Of a DNA stretch of 35,651 nucleotides, positions 17,254-24,659 are shown piece by piece. The DNA lies in NCBI GenBank assembly GCA_937995535.1, contig CALKJU010000104.1:1-35651 (forward strand), read 5' to 3'. The DNA is from an uncultured Alphaproteobacteria bacterium (GTDB lineage: Bacteria > Pseudomonadota > Alphaproteobacteria > Geminicoccales > Geminicoccaceae). Position numbers and translations under genes: made by a program. A model generated the notes under the pieces. It had not been told where the DNA came from and searched no databases. It saw only the letters and a list, made by a program, of their open reading frames with translations. The first letter of the stretch is position 1. Each line of letters opens with the position of its first letter.

Positions 17254-18402
17254 ATGTGGGTTTTCTGGCTCGTGCTGGCGCTGTGCTTCGGCCTGCTCGC
17301 GGTCTGGCCGTTCCTCGGCTACCCGCTGACGCTCGAATGGTTGGCGCGCCGCCGCTCACGACCGGTGCGCGCGAGCGAGGCGCCGAAGGACTGGCCGCGC
17401 GCCGTCGACCTCGTGTTCTGTGCCTACAACGAAGCGGCCGGCATCGGGCGCAAGATCGAGAACTGCCTGGCGATCGATCCGGCTGGCCGCGAGCTGCGGA
17501 TTCACGTCTATTCCGATGGCTCGACCGATGGCACCGAGACAGCGGCGCGCGCCTACGCCGACCGTATCGATCTCGTCGTGTCCCCGGAGCGCACGGGCAA
17601 AAGCGTCGGCATGAACCGTCTGCTCGAGCGCTGCGCGGGCGACGTCGTCGTCTTCACCGACGCCAATGTCGAGCTGCCGCCGGATTGCCTGCGGCAGCTC
17701 CTGCCGCTGTTCGCCGACCCGGAAGTCGGCTGCGTCGTCGGCCATCTCGTCTACGTCAACGCCGACGACGGCTCCACGGCCGAGGTCAGCTCGCTCTACT
17801 GGCGGCTGGAGGAGCGGATCAAGGCGCTGGAAGCACGGATCGGATCGACGATGGGCGCCGACGGCTCGATCTTCGCCATCCGTCGCCGGCTGTTCCGTCC
17901 GGTGCCGCCGGACATCATCGACGACATGTTCACCTCCCTGTCGATCCTGTGCGACGGCTATCGCATCGCCCGTGCGGACCATCTCGTCGCCTTCGAGCGA
18001 TCGGCGGGCGATCGCGGCGACGAGATCCGCCGCAAGATCCGCATCGCCTGTCGCAGCTTCAACTGCCATCGCCTCCTCTGGCCGCGGCTGCGGCGCCTGC
18101 CGCCGCTCGAGCTCTACATGTACGTTTGCCACAAGCTCCTGCGCTGGTTCACCTTCGTCTGGCTGCTCCTAGCGGCCGTCTTCTACCTGCTGTTCGCACT
18201 GGCGAGCCCGGCCCCGGCGCTGTGGCTCGGACTGCCGCTCGCCGGGATCGCCTTGTTCGCGATCGCCTGGGCGGCGCGGCTGCGCTTGGCGCAGCAGCTC
18301 GTCGACGTGCTGTTGGCCTTTGCAGCGACCGCCCGCGGCGTCCTCGAATCGCTCCAAGGCCGGCGCTACCAGACCTGGCAGCCCCCGGCGAGCAGTCGGT
18401 AG
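17254..18402 (+). CDS. Membrane-bound family 2 glycosyltransferase
   Basis: A 382-residue GT2 enzyme likely to transfer a sugar from a nucleotide donor at the inner face of the membrane. One N-terminal helix (about 3-22) is followed by the GT-A domain: FCAYNEAAGIGRKI near 55-68, the donor motif YSDGSTDGT at 86-94, the metal-binding TDAN at 135-138, and the acceptor region GADGSIFAIRR at 201-211 with a later DD pair (223-224). Two to three helices follow after residue 290. The usual Q-x-x-R-W is not obvious; RRKIRIACRSFN occupies its place. ATG 17254 follows GAGGCG. The gene is downstream of otsA by 124 bp and may be independent. Substrate is unknown. Confidence 0.82.
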   Translation: MWVFWLVLALCFGLLAVWPFLGYPLTLEWLARRRSRPVRASEAPKDWPRAVDLVFCAYNEAAGIGRKIENCLAIDPAGRELRIHVYSDGSTDGTETAARAYADRIDLVVSPERTGKSVGMNRLLERCAGDVVVFTDANVELPPDCLRQLLPLFADPEVGCVVGHLVYVNADDGSTAEVSSLYWRLEERIKALEARIGSTMGADGSIFAIRRRLFRPVPPDIIDDMFTSLSILCDGYRIARADHLVAFERSAGDRGDEIRRKIRIACRSFNCHRLLWPRLRRLPPLELYMYVCHKLLRWFTFVWLLLAAVFYLLFALASPAPALWLGLPLAGIALFAIAWAARLRLAQQLVDVLLAFAATARGVLESLQGRRYQTWQPPASSR

Positions 18403-18444
18403 CTACCGAACCGGGTCTGTCGCGGGCCACCCGTCGCCTGACCA

Positions 18445-18462
18445 GCCGGCCCACGGGCCGGC
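18445..18462. terminator. GC-rich inverted repeat between converging genes
   Basis: Perfect eight-base arms GCCGGCCC and GGGCCGGC are separated by two bases, in the 71-bp gap between the glycosyltransferase stop (18402) and the pyrE stop (18474). As a symmetric hairpin between converging genes it could end transcription from both sides. No T-run flanks it. Confidence 0.45.
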
Positions 18463-18473
18463 ATGGCCGCGCC

Positions 18474-19148
18474 TCACCCGGCGCCGCGGCCGCCATGGGC
18501 GGCGGACCAGGTGGCGGGGTCGGCGAGGAAACGCTCGATCTCGGCCAGGATCAGCGCCGGGAAGGCGCCTTGCTCGCGCGCCACCGGCAAGACGTCGTGC
18601 CAAGTGGCGAGCGCGTGGAGCCGGATGCCAAGCTCGCGCAAGGTCGCCTCGGCCTGAGGGAAAACGCCGTAGTAGAACACGACGAAGGCGTGCTCGACCA
18701 CGGTGCCGGCGGCGCGCAACGCCGCGACGAAGCGCGCCTTGCTGGCGCCGTCCGTGGCGAGATCCTCGACCAGCAGGACGCGCTGCCCATCGGTCAGATG
18801 ACCCTCGATCTGCGCGTTGCGGCCGAAGCCCTTGGCCTGCTTGCGGACGTAGAGCATCGGCAGCATCAGGCGCTCGCTCAGCCACGCCGCGTAAGGGATG
18901 CCCGCGGTCTCGCCGCCGGCGACCGCGTCGAAGCGCTCGACGCCCGCGTCGCGCTCGAGCTTGGCCACGGCCATGTCCATGAGCGCGCGGCGCGCCCGCG
19001 GAAAGGAGATCAGCCGGCGGCAGTCGGTATAGACCGGGCTCGCCCAGCCCGAGGTGAAGATGAAGGGCTTGTCGGCCATGCAGCCGACCGCGCCGGTCTC
19101 GAGCAGGATCCGCGCAGCGCGCACGCCCGTATCGTCGCCGCCACTCAC
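18474..19148 (-). CDS. pyrE: Orotate phosphoribosyltransferase
   Basis: This enzyme makes orotidine 5'-monophosphate from orotate and PRPP in UMP synthesis. The 224-residue protein has the alphaproteobacterial form: an N-terminal helix AARILLETGAV, then KPFIFTSGWASPVYTDCR with the orotate-binding TSG, the hydrophobic FDAVAGGETAGIPYA, YVRKQAKGFG, and the PRPP loop VLLVEDLATDG with its acidic pair. The start is GTG 19148, overlapping the permease stop as GTGA. A later GTG at 19124 would still keep the helix. The gene is the last of an apparent transcription unit with a sugar ABC importer, an odd neighbour for pyrimidine synthesis. Confidence 0.93.
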   Translation of the reverse strand: MSGGDDTGVRAARILLETGAVGCMADKPFIFTSGWASPVYTDCRRLISFPRARRALMDMAVAKLERDAGVERFDAVAGGETAGIPYAAWLSERLMLPMLYVRKQAKGFGRNAQIEGHLTDGQRVLLVEDLATDGASKARFVAALRAAGTVVEHAFVVFYYGVFPQAEATLRELGIRLHALATWHDVLPVAREQGAFPALILAEIERFLADPATWSAAHGGRGAG

Positions 19149-20068
19149 TCCTTCACGGCACCGGTCAGGCTGGACACGTAGTACTCGACAAAGAACGAGT
19201 AGAAGATCGCCACCGGGATCGAGCCGAGCAGCGCGCCGGCCATCAGCGAGCCCCAGTGGTAGACGTCGCCTTCGACGAGCTGCGTCAAGATCGCCACCGG
19301 CACCGTCTTGTTCTCGGCCGACTGGATGAACGCCAGGGCGTAGATGAACTCGTTCCAGGACAGCGTGAAGGCGAAGATGCCGGCCGAAATCAGCCCGGGC
19401 ACGGCGAGCGGCAGGGTGATCCGCCAAAGGATCTGCAGCCGCGTGGCGCCGTCGATCAGCGCGCATTCCTCGAGCTCGTACGGGATCGACTTGAAGTATC
19501 CGATCAGGAGCCAGGTGCAGAACGGGATGAGGAAGGTCGGGTAGGTGAGGATCAGCGCCAGCGGGCTGTCGAAGATGCCGAGCTGGAAGACCATCGTCGC
19601 CAGCGGGATGAAGAGGATCGAGGGCGGGACGAGATAGGCCAGATAGATCGCCAGGCCGACATAGGGGCTGCCCTTGAACTTCAGCCGCTGGATGGCGTAG
19701 GCGGCGAGCACGCTGGCGAAGATCGAGAGCAGGGTGGAGACGACGGCGACGGTCATCGTGACCGTGAGCCAACGTGGGTAGTCGGTCTCGAACAGAAGCT
19801 TGTTGATATTCGCCAGGGTCGGCGAGCTGACCCAGAACGGGTTGAAGTTCTTGTAGTCGTAGAGCTCCTCGTTCGACTTCACGGCGGTGATCGCCATCCA
19901 GTAGAACGGAAAGAGCAGGACGATCAGGAAGCAGGCGAGCGGCAGGTAGACGGTGACCAGCCGCCGTGGCAGCGACTCCCAGGCGATGACGCCGGTGCGC
20001 TCGGGCGTGGTCGGCGCCGGCGGATGATCGTCGTCGAGGATACGGCGGGCGACCGCGGCGTCAGTCAT
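19145..20068 (-). CDS. ABC sugar transporter permease, MalG type
   Basis: One of two inner-membrane subunits of a carbohydrate importer. The 307-residue protein has a cytoplasmic N-terminus of about 35 residues and six predicted helices beginning at 38-59. The cytoplasmic EAA loop that docks the ATPase lies at 199-220 (ECALIDGATRLQILWRITLP), with the conserved Gly. Start ATG 20068 follows AGGGAGGGCGCG and overlaps the preceding permease by eight bases (ATGACTGA). The ligand cannot be read. No ABC ATPase gene is present in the window. Confidence 0.92.
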   Translation of the reverse strand: MTDAAVARRILDDDHPPAPTTPERTGVIAWESLPRRLVTVYLPLACFLIVLLFPFYWMAITAVKSNEELYDYKNFNPFWVSSPTLANINKLLFETDYPRWLTVTMTVAVVSTLLSIFASVLAAYAIQRLKFKGSPYVGLAIYLAYLVPPSILFIPLATMVFQLGIFDSPLALILTYPTFLIPFCTWLLIGYFKSIPYELEECALIDGATRLQILWRITLPLAVPGLISAGIFAFTLSWNEFIYALAFIQSAENKTVPVAILTQLVEGDVYHWGSLMAGALLGSIPVAIFYSFFVEYYVSSLTGAVKE

Positions 20069-21014
20069 CGCGCCCTCCCTGCTGCCACTTGCGGTTGGCC
20101 AGGGCGAAGTAGCTGAACACCGTGGCGGCGACCAGGAAGGGAATCATCGCCACCGCGATCGCCGCCCCCTCCCCGAGCTGCCCACCGGGAATCGCGCGCT
20201 GGAAGGCGAGCGTCGCCATGAGGTGGGTCGAGTTGACGGGGCCGCCACGGGTGATCGCGTAGACGAGCTGGAAATCGGTGAAGGTGAAGATCACCGAGAA
20301 GGTCAGCACCACGGCGAGGATCGGCAGGAGCATCGGCAAGGTGATGTGCCAGAAGCGCTGCCACGCCGTGGCGCCGTCGATCATCGCCGCCTCGTAGAGC
20401 GAGGGCGAGATGGTCTGCAGGCCGGCGAGCAGGCAGATCGCGACGAACGGGATGCCGCGCCAGATATTGGCGGCGATCAGCGAGAAGCGCGCGTTCCACG
20501 GCGTGCCGAGGAAGTCGATGTAGGTATCCCGCCAGCCGAGCACATCGACCAGCACATAGGAGATGATCGAGAACTGCGGGTCGTAGATCCACCAGAAGGC
20601 GATCGCCGACAGCACGGTGGGCACGATCCACGGGATCAGTACGATCGCACGGACGAACGACTTGAAGGGAATGTAGTTGTTGAGGATCAGGGCGAGCCAC
20701 AGGCCGAGCGCGAACTTGCCGACGGTCGCGACGAAGGTGTAGAGCAGCGTGTTGGTCACCGACATCCAGAAGATGCGGTCGTGCCAGAGCGACTCGTAGT
20801 TCCAGAGGCCGACGAACTCGCCGCTGCGGCCGATCTGCGTGTCGGTGAAGGCGAGCCACACCCCGAGGCCGAGCGGGTAGGTCAGGAACAGCAGCAGTAG
20901 CCCGAGCGCGGGCAGCATGCACATGAAGATCAGGAACGGCTTCCAGTCGAACAGCCGGACGAGCCAGATCGGCTCGCTGCGGCCCGCTCCGAAGCTCGTC
21001 GCCGAGACTGCCAC
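20061..21014 (-). CDS. ABC sugar transporter permease, MalF type
   Basis: The partner permease, 317 residues with six helices. The first is near 26-46 (PFLIFMCMLPALGLLLLFLT). The EAA loop is at 208-228 (EAAMIDGATAWQRFWHITLP). The stretch FVGLWNYESL near 68-77 is typical of the periplasmic loop in this family. The start is GTG 21014 with GAGGG five bases upstream. The gene is separated from the binding-protein gene by 66 bp containing a strong hairpin, so it is probably expressed less than the binding protein. Confidence 0.92.
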   Translation of the reverse strand: MAVSATSFGAGRSEPIWLVRLFDWKPFLIFMCMLPALGLLLLFLTYPLGLGVWLAFTDTQIGRSGEFVGLWNYESLWHDRIFWMSVTNTLLYTFVATVGKFALGLWLALILNNYIPFKSFVRAIVLIPWIVPTVLSAIAFWWIYDPQFSIISYVLVDVLGWRDTYIDFLGTPWNARFSLIAANIWRGIPFVAICLLAGLQTISPSLYEAAMIDGATAWQRFWHITLPMLLPILAVVLTFSVIFTFTDFQLVYAITRGGPVNSTHLMATLAFQRAIPGGQLGEGAAIAVAMIPFLVAATVFSYFALANRKWQQGGRDD

Positions 21015-21040
21015 TGTGCCCTCGCCTTCGCGGCCGAGGC

Positions 21041-21068
21041 GCGGTCGCCACCAAGACGTGGCGACCGC
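21041..21068 (-). promoter_or_regulatory. Strong intercistronic hairpin between binding protein and permease genes
   Basis: GCGGTCGCCAC (21041-21051) and GTGGCGACCGC (21058-21068) are perfect 11-base complements around a six-base loop. The hairpin starts about a dozen bases after the binding-protein stop and ends about 27 bases before the permease start. There is no T-run. Hairpins at this place in sugar ABC operons are known to protect the upstream message from 3' decay and to reduce readthrough, giving excess binding protein. That role is inferred here. Confidence 0.75.
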
Positions 21069-21080
21069 GGACCCGTCGCC

Positions 21081-22409
21081 TCAGCTCCTGTAATAGCGCC
21101 GGATGCGCCGATCGGCCTCCGCGGCCGCCTCCTCCGGGCTCGCCTGCCCGGCGCATACCGAGGCGACCATCTGCACGATCACGAAATCGGCCAGGACCGC
21201 AGCCGACTCCGGGCGGATCGTGCCGCGGTAGCTGTCCCACAGCGCGTCCTTGAGGACGTGCTTGAACGGCTCATGCTTCGGGTCGGCGCTCCACACCGCG
21301 CTTGCATCGTAGGCCTGGAGCGGATGGTTCCAGTAGCCGATGCAGGCGTTGAGGTACGGATCGTACTGCTCGTGCTCCATCATGAAGCGGAGGAACTCTT
21401 TCGCCGCGTTCGGATATTTCGAGTAGGCGAAGACCATCTGGTTGAGCACGAGAGCCCGCTCGGTGGGCCGGCCGACCGGCCCGATCGGCATCTTCGCGTG
21501 GTAGATGTCCTCGGCCAACGCCCGGACGTTCGCGTCCTCGCTGTTCTTGGCCGCGTAGTAGATCGAGATGCCGTTCTGGGTCAGCCCGATCTCGCCGGCG
21601 AGGAAGGCCTTGTTGTTCGCCGGATCGAGCCAGGAGAGCGTGCCGGGAATGAAGGTCTCATAGAGAGCCTTGGCGTATTTCAGCGCCTCGATGGTCTCCG
21701 GGCTGTTGATGATCACCTGGTCGTTCTCGTCGACCATTGCCCCGCCGTGGGCCCACACCACCCAGTTGCACCAGGCGTTGCCGTCGCCGACCGCGTTACC
21801 GAGCGCCAGACCCGCCGGATGACCGATCGCCTTGAGCTTCGTGCACAGCTGGAGGAACCCGTCGAGGTCGGTCGGAACGGCGTCGTAGCCCGCCTCGTTC
21901 AACCAGGACTTGCGGTAGACGACGCGCCCGCCGGCGGCGCCGATCGGCATCGCGATCCACTTGCCGTCGCGGGTACCGTACTTCTCGGCCATCGGCCACC
22001 AGCCGCCATAGCGCTCGCCGAGATAGGTCGCGAGGTCGGTGAGATCGACGACCTTGTCGACGTATTTGTGCGGCTCGTCCGACCATGCCAGCACGACGTC
22101 GGGCCCGTCACCGACGTTGGCAGCGACGGCGATCTTCGGCCGGAGATCCTCCCAGCCCTCGAAGTCGACCTGCACCGGAACCCCGGTCATCGCGGTGAAC
22201 TTCTTGGCGTTCTCCAGATAGACCGTCTCGTCGCCCTGGACGAACTTGCTGGGCCGCAGAACGCGCAGGCTGGCGCCGGACTCGATCGTCAGGACGGGCG
22301 GCGCCACGTCCTTGGCGACGATGTCGGCGCGCCCCTGGCGCGCGACGAGTGCCGCACCGGCAAGCGCCGCGCCGGCCTGAAGCGTTTGACGACGGGTGAA
22401 GGCTTGCAT
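21081..22409 (-). CDS. ABC transporter substrate-binding protein (family 1)
   Basis: A 442-residue periplasmic solute receptor that feeds the two permeases. The N-terminus MQAFTRRQTLQAGAAL is a twin-arginine-like signal (RRQ followed by a hydrophobic stretch), with likely cleavage after RQGRA. The mature part has the two-lobe cluster pattern of carbohydrate-binding proteins: ENAKKFTAMTGVPVQVDFEGWEDL in overlapping parts, DGPDVVLAW, FLAGEIGLTQNG, and a C-terminal LADFVIVQMVASV with ASPEEAAAEADRRI. ATG 22409 was chosen since the signal peptide begins there; GGGGGAG lies about 14 bases upstream. Gene order is receptor, MalF-type, MalG-type. Ligand is probably an oligosaccharide, polyol or glycerol-phosphate-like compound. 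Confidence 0.9.
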   Translation of the reverse strand: MQAFTRRQTLQAGAALAGAALVARQGRADIVAKDVAPPVLTIESGASLRVLRPSKFVQGDETVYLENAKKFTAMTGVPVQVDFEGWEDLRPKIAVAANVGDGPDVVLAWSDEPHKYVDKVVDLTDLATYLGERYGGWWPMAEKYGTRDGKWIAMPIGAAGGRVVYRKSWLNEAGYDAVPTDLDGFLQLCTKLKAIGHPAGLALGNAVGDGNAWCNWVVWAHGGAMVDENDQVIINSPETIEALKYAKALYETFIPGTLSWLDPANNKAFLAGEIGLTQNGISIYYAAKNSEDANVRALAEDIYHAKMPIGPVGRPTERALVLNQMVFAYSKYPNAAKEFLRFMMEHEQYDPYLNACIGYWNHPLQAYDASAVWSADPKHEPFKHVLKDALWDSYRGTIRPESAAVLADFVIVQMVASVCAGQASPEEAAAEADRRIRRYYRS

Positions 22410-22523
22410 GGCGCCGAGATCTCCCCCTGATGTTCTGCACGCTGCGAGCAGCATCCGCACCACCCATGGAGGCGCGGGCGACATCGTGCCCCATGGACCC
22501 CAGCGCCGCAACCCGCCGTCCAC

Positions 22524-22560
22524 GGGAAGAGGCCGCCGGCGAGACCGGCGGCCCCTTCCC
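22524..22560 (-). terminator. Strong terminator after amt
   Basis: GGCCGCCGG (22531-22539) and CCGGCGGCC (22545-22553) are perfect complements with a five-base loop. The stem extends outward with GGGAAG (22524-22529) pairing CTTCCC (22555-22560) across one mismatch, for about 16 pairs. On the amt strand the hairpin ends in TCTTCCC. It begins 24 bases after the amt stop and separates it from the ABC importer operon. The rest of the 175-bp gap (22410-22523) shows no clear promoter for the importer. Confidence 0.75.
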
Positions 22561-22584
22561 TCCTCGGCGGTCCGTCGGCGACGG

Positions 22585-23931
22585 CTACTGCACGGTCTCG
22601 CCGTGCAGCGCCAAGTCGAGCCCCTCACGTTCGACGTCACGGTCGACGCGCAGGCCGACGACCAGGTCGACGATCTTGAGCAGCACGAACGAGGCCACCG
22701 CGCACCAGACGATGGTCGCGACGATCCCCCAGAGCTGGGTGATCACCTGGCCCGGATTGCCCTCGAGCAGGCCCGGCGTGCCGCCGACGGCCTCGACGGC
22801 GAACACACCCGTCAACAGCGCGCCGACGATGCCACCGATCCCGTGCACGCCGAAAACGTCGAGCGAGTCGTCGTAACCCGCCGCATTCTTGAGCCAAGTG
22901 GCACCCCAGTAGCAGAGGATCCCGGCCGCGAGGCCGATCACCAGCGCGCCGCTCGGCAGGACGAAGCCCGAGGCGGGCGTGATCGCGACGAGGCCGCCGA
23001 CCGCGCCCGAGGCGATACCGAGGACCGAGGGCTTGCCGCGCGCGATCCACTCGACCAGCATCCAGGCGACGGCCGCGGCGGCCGTGGCGATCTGCGTCAC
23101 CAGCATCGCCATCCCGGCGCGCCCGTCCGCGGCCAGCGCCGAGCCGGCGTTGAACCCGAACCAGCCGACCCACAGCAGCGACGCGCCGATCATCGTCAGG
23201 GTCAGGTTGTGCGGCGCCATGAACTCCTCGCCGTAGCCCATCCGCCGGCCGAGCACGAGCGCGCAGACGAGGCCGGCCACGCCCGCGTTGATGTGCACCA
23301 CGGTGCCACCGGCGTAGTCGAGCACGCCGTCGTCCCCGAGGAAGCCACCGCCCCATACCCAGTGGGTGATCGGCGCGTAGACGACCAGCGACCAGAGGAT
23401 CATGAACACCAGCATCGCGCTGAACTTCATGCGGTCGACGAAGGCGCCGACGATCAGCGCCGGCGTGATGATCGCAAAGGTCATCTGGAAGGTGACGAAG
23501 ACCGACTCGGGTATGGTCCCGCTGAGGTCGTCGACGCCGACGCCGGCGAGGAAGATCTTGTCGAGGCCGCCGACATAGGCATTGCCCTCGCTGAAGGCGA
23601 GGCTGTACCCGGCGATCATCCAGACGATCGACATCACGCAGCAGATGGCGAAGCACTGCATCAGCGTGTTCAGCACGTTCTTCTTGCGGACCATGCCGCC
23701 GTAGAACAGCGCCAAGCCCGGTATCGTCATCAGCAGCACGAGCGCGGTCGCGGTCAGCATCCACGCCGTGTCGCCCGCGCTGAGTGTCGGCGTCTCCTCG
23801 ATGGCGGCGGCGACCGCCTCGACGGCCCCGGCCGCCGCCTCGGCGGCCGGGGCCGCCTCCTGTGCGGAGGCCCGACCGGCGAGCGCCACCAATGGCAGGC
23901 TCGCGAGGCCCAGCAATTGCACCTTCTTCAT
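22585..23931 (-). CDS. amt: Ammonium transporter (Amt/Mep/Rh family)
   Basis: An inner-membrane channel for ammonium uptake, 448 residues including a signal peptide (MKKVQLLGLASLPLVALAGRASAQ) and an Ala/Glu-rich periplasmic tail. Eleven helices are expected in the mature protein. Key residues are present: the FYGGMVRKKNVLNT motif at 76-89, Trp191, Asp205 in LDYAGGTVVHINAG, the pore His213, and the second pore His363 in VFGVHGIGG. The C-terminal cytoplasmic tail GLRVDRDVEREGLDL is complete. ATG 23931 follows GAGGAG. A sigma-54 type promoter lies about 100 bp upstream. No glnK (PII) gene is next to it, although amt and glnK are usually paired. Confidence 0.95.
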   Translation of the reverse strand: MKKVQLLGLASLPLVALAGRASAQEAAPAAEAAAGAVEAVAAAIEETPTLSAGDTAWMLTATALVLLMTIPGLALFYGGMVRKKNVLNTLMQCFAICCVMSIVWMIAGYSLAFSEGNAYVGGLDKIFLAGVGVDDLSGTIPESVFVTFQMTFAIITPALIVGAFVDRMKFSAMLVFMILWSLVVYAPITHWVWGGGFLGDDGVLDYAGGTVVHINAGVAGLVCALVLGRRMGYGEEFMAPHNLTLTMIGASLLWVGWFGFNAGSALAADGRAGMAMLVTQIATAAAAVAWMLVEWIARGKPSVLGIASGAVGGLVAITPASGFVLPSGALVIGLAAGILCYWGATWLKNAAGYDDSLDVFGVHGIGGIVGALLTGVFAVEAVGGTPGLLEGNPGQVITQLWGIVATIVWCAVASFVLLKIVDLVVGLRVDRDVEREGLDLALHGETVQ

Positions 23932-24026
23932 GGACGCTCCTCGATCGTTCTTGGCGCCAGGCCGCGCGTTGGCTCGACCAAAGCGGCGACGGCGCGGCGG
24001 CCGCGCCCGGCTTCGGCACGCCGGAA

Positions 24027-24041
24027 ACAAGAACCGTGCCG
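24027..24041 (-). promoter_or_regulatory. Candidate sigma-54 (-24/-12) promoter of amt
   Basis: The minus strand reads CGGCACGGTTCTTGT, against the consensus TGGCACG-N4-TTGC. The invariant GG at -25/-24 (24040-24039) and the G at -13 (24028) have exact spacing. The differences are C for T at the first base and T for C at -12. Transcription would start near 24015, leaving an 85-base leader to ATG 23931. A nitrogen-controlled (NtrC/RpoN) promoter is expected for an ammonium transporter, which strengthens the call. The changed -12 base suggests a weaker site. Confidence 0.55.
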
Positions 24042-24106
24042 CAGCGCAGCGCGCGCATGGAACTCGGCATCGGGCGATGCGATTGCATAGAGATTAGGCA
24101 GAGTGA

Positions 24107-24125
24107 CTGCCTGCGAATCAGGCAG
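24107..24125. repeat. Perfect inverted repeat upstream of amt
   Basis: CTGCCTG (24107-24113) and CAGGCAG (24119-24125) flank the five bases CGAAT. It lies 31 bases after the VOC gene stop and about 100 bp upstream of the proposed amt start site. It could be a terminator for the VOC gene, though no T-run follows, or a binding site for an activator of amt. It does not match the NtrC site TGCAC-N7-GTGCA. Confidence 0.5.
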
Positions 24126-24155
24126 GCCGATGGTGCGCGAGCGCGCGGGCTCCTG

Positions 24156-24659
24156 TCAGCCGACCTTCGGTTCGGCCAGCAAGCTCCCGAGGTCGAGGCG
24201 ACGCGTGGTCATGGCGAGCGCGCCGTCGGCGTCGCGCGGCCAGTCGGCGGGTGGCCGATCGACGTAGAGCTCGAGCCCGTTGCCGTCGGGGTCGCGGAGA
24301 TAGAGCGCCTCGCTGACCCCGTGGTCGCTGGCGCCGTCGAGGGGGATGCCGGCCGCCGCCAGCCGCCGCGCCGCGTCGGCGAGCGCCGCCCGGGTCGGGT
24401 AGAGGATCGCCACGTGATAGAGGCCGGTGGTCCCCGGCGGCGGCGCACCACCGCGGCTCTCCCAGGTGTTGAGGCCGATGTGGTGGTGGTAGCCGCCGGC
24501 GGAGACGAACGCGGCCTGCTCTCCGTAACGCTGGGTCAGCTCGAAGCCGAGCACGCCACAGTAGAAGGCCAAGGCGCGATCGAGGTCCGCGACCTTGAGA
24601 TGAACGTGGCCGATGCGCACGGCGGGGTCGATCGGGCGCCCAGTACCGGCCGCGTTCAT
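24156..24659 (-). CDS. VOC family (glyoxalase/dioxygenase fold) protein
   Basis: A 167-residue metalloenzyme-type protein with two beta-alpha-beta-beta-beta modules. Module one has RIGHVHLKVADLDRALAFYCGVLGFEL (in overlapping parts), including His near 18-20. The middle is AGGYHHHIGLNTW. Module two has GLYHVAILYPTRAALADAARR, then GASDHGVSEALYLRDPDGNG and LELYVDRP, with the last Glu a likely ligand. This resembles the CatE-like group often annotated as catechol 2,3-dioxygenase, but the true substrate is unknown. Start ATG 24659 shares one base with the aldolase stop (TGATG), so it is cotranscribed with the aldolase. Confidence 0.85.
   Translation of the reverse strand: MNAAGTGRPIDPAVRIGHVHLKVADLDRALAFYCGVLGFELTQRYGEQAAFVSAGGYHHHIGLNTWESRGGAPPPGTTGLYHVAILYPTRAALADAARRLAAAGIPLDGASDHGVSEALYLRDPDGNGLELYVDRPPADWPRDADGALAMTTRRLDLGSLLAEPKVG

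Noticed and set aside
22464..22496. Two CCATGG palindromes 27 bp apart upstream of the binding protein gene
   Set aside because: Six-base palindromes of this composition are expected by chance, and flanking bases are not repeated beyond CCCATGGA.
22396..24090. Plus-strand frame of 564 codons opposite amt
   Set aside because: It is rich in Arg, Asp, His and Gln with no hydrophobic core, opposite a clearly genuine ammonium transporter.
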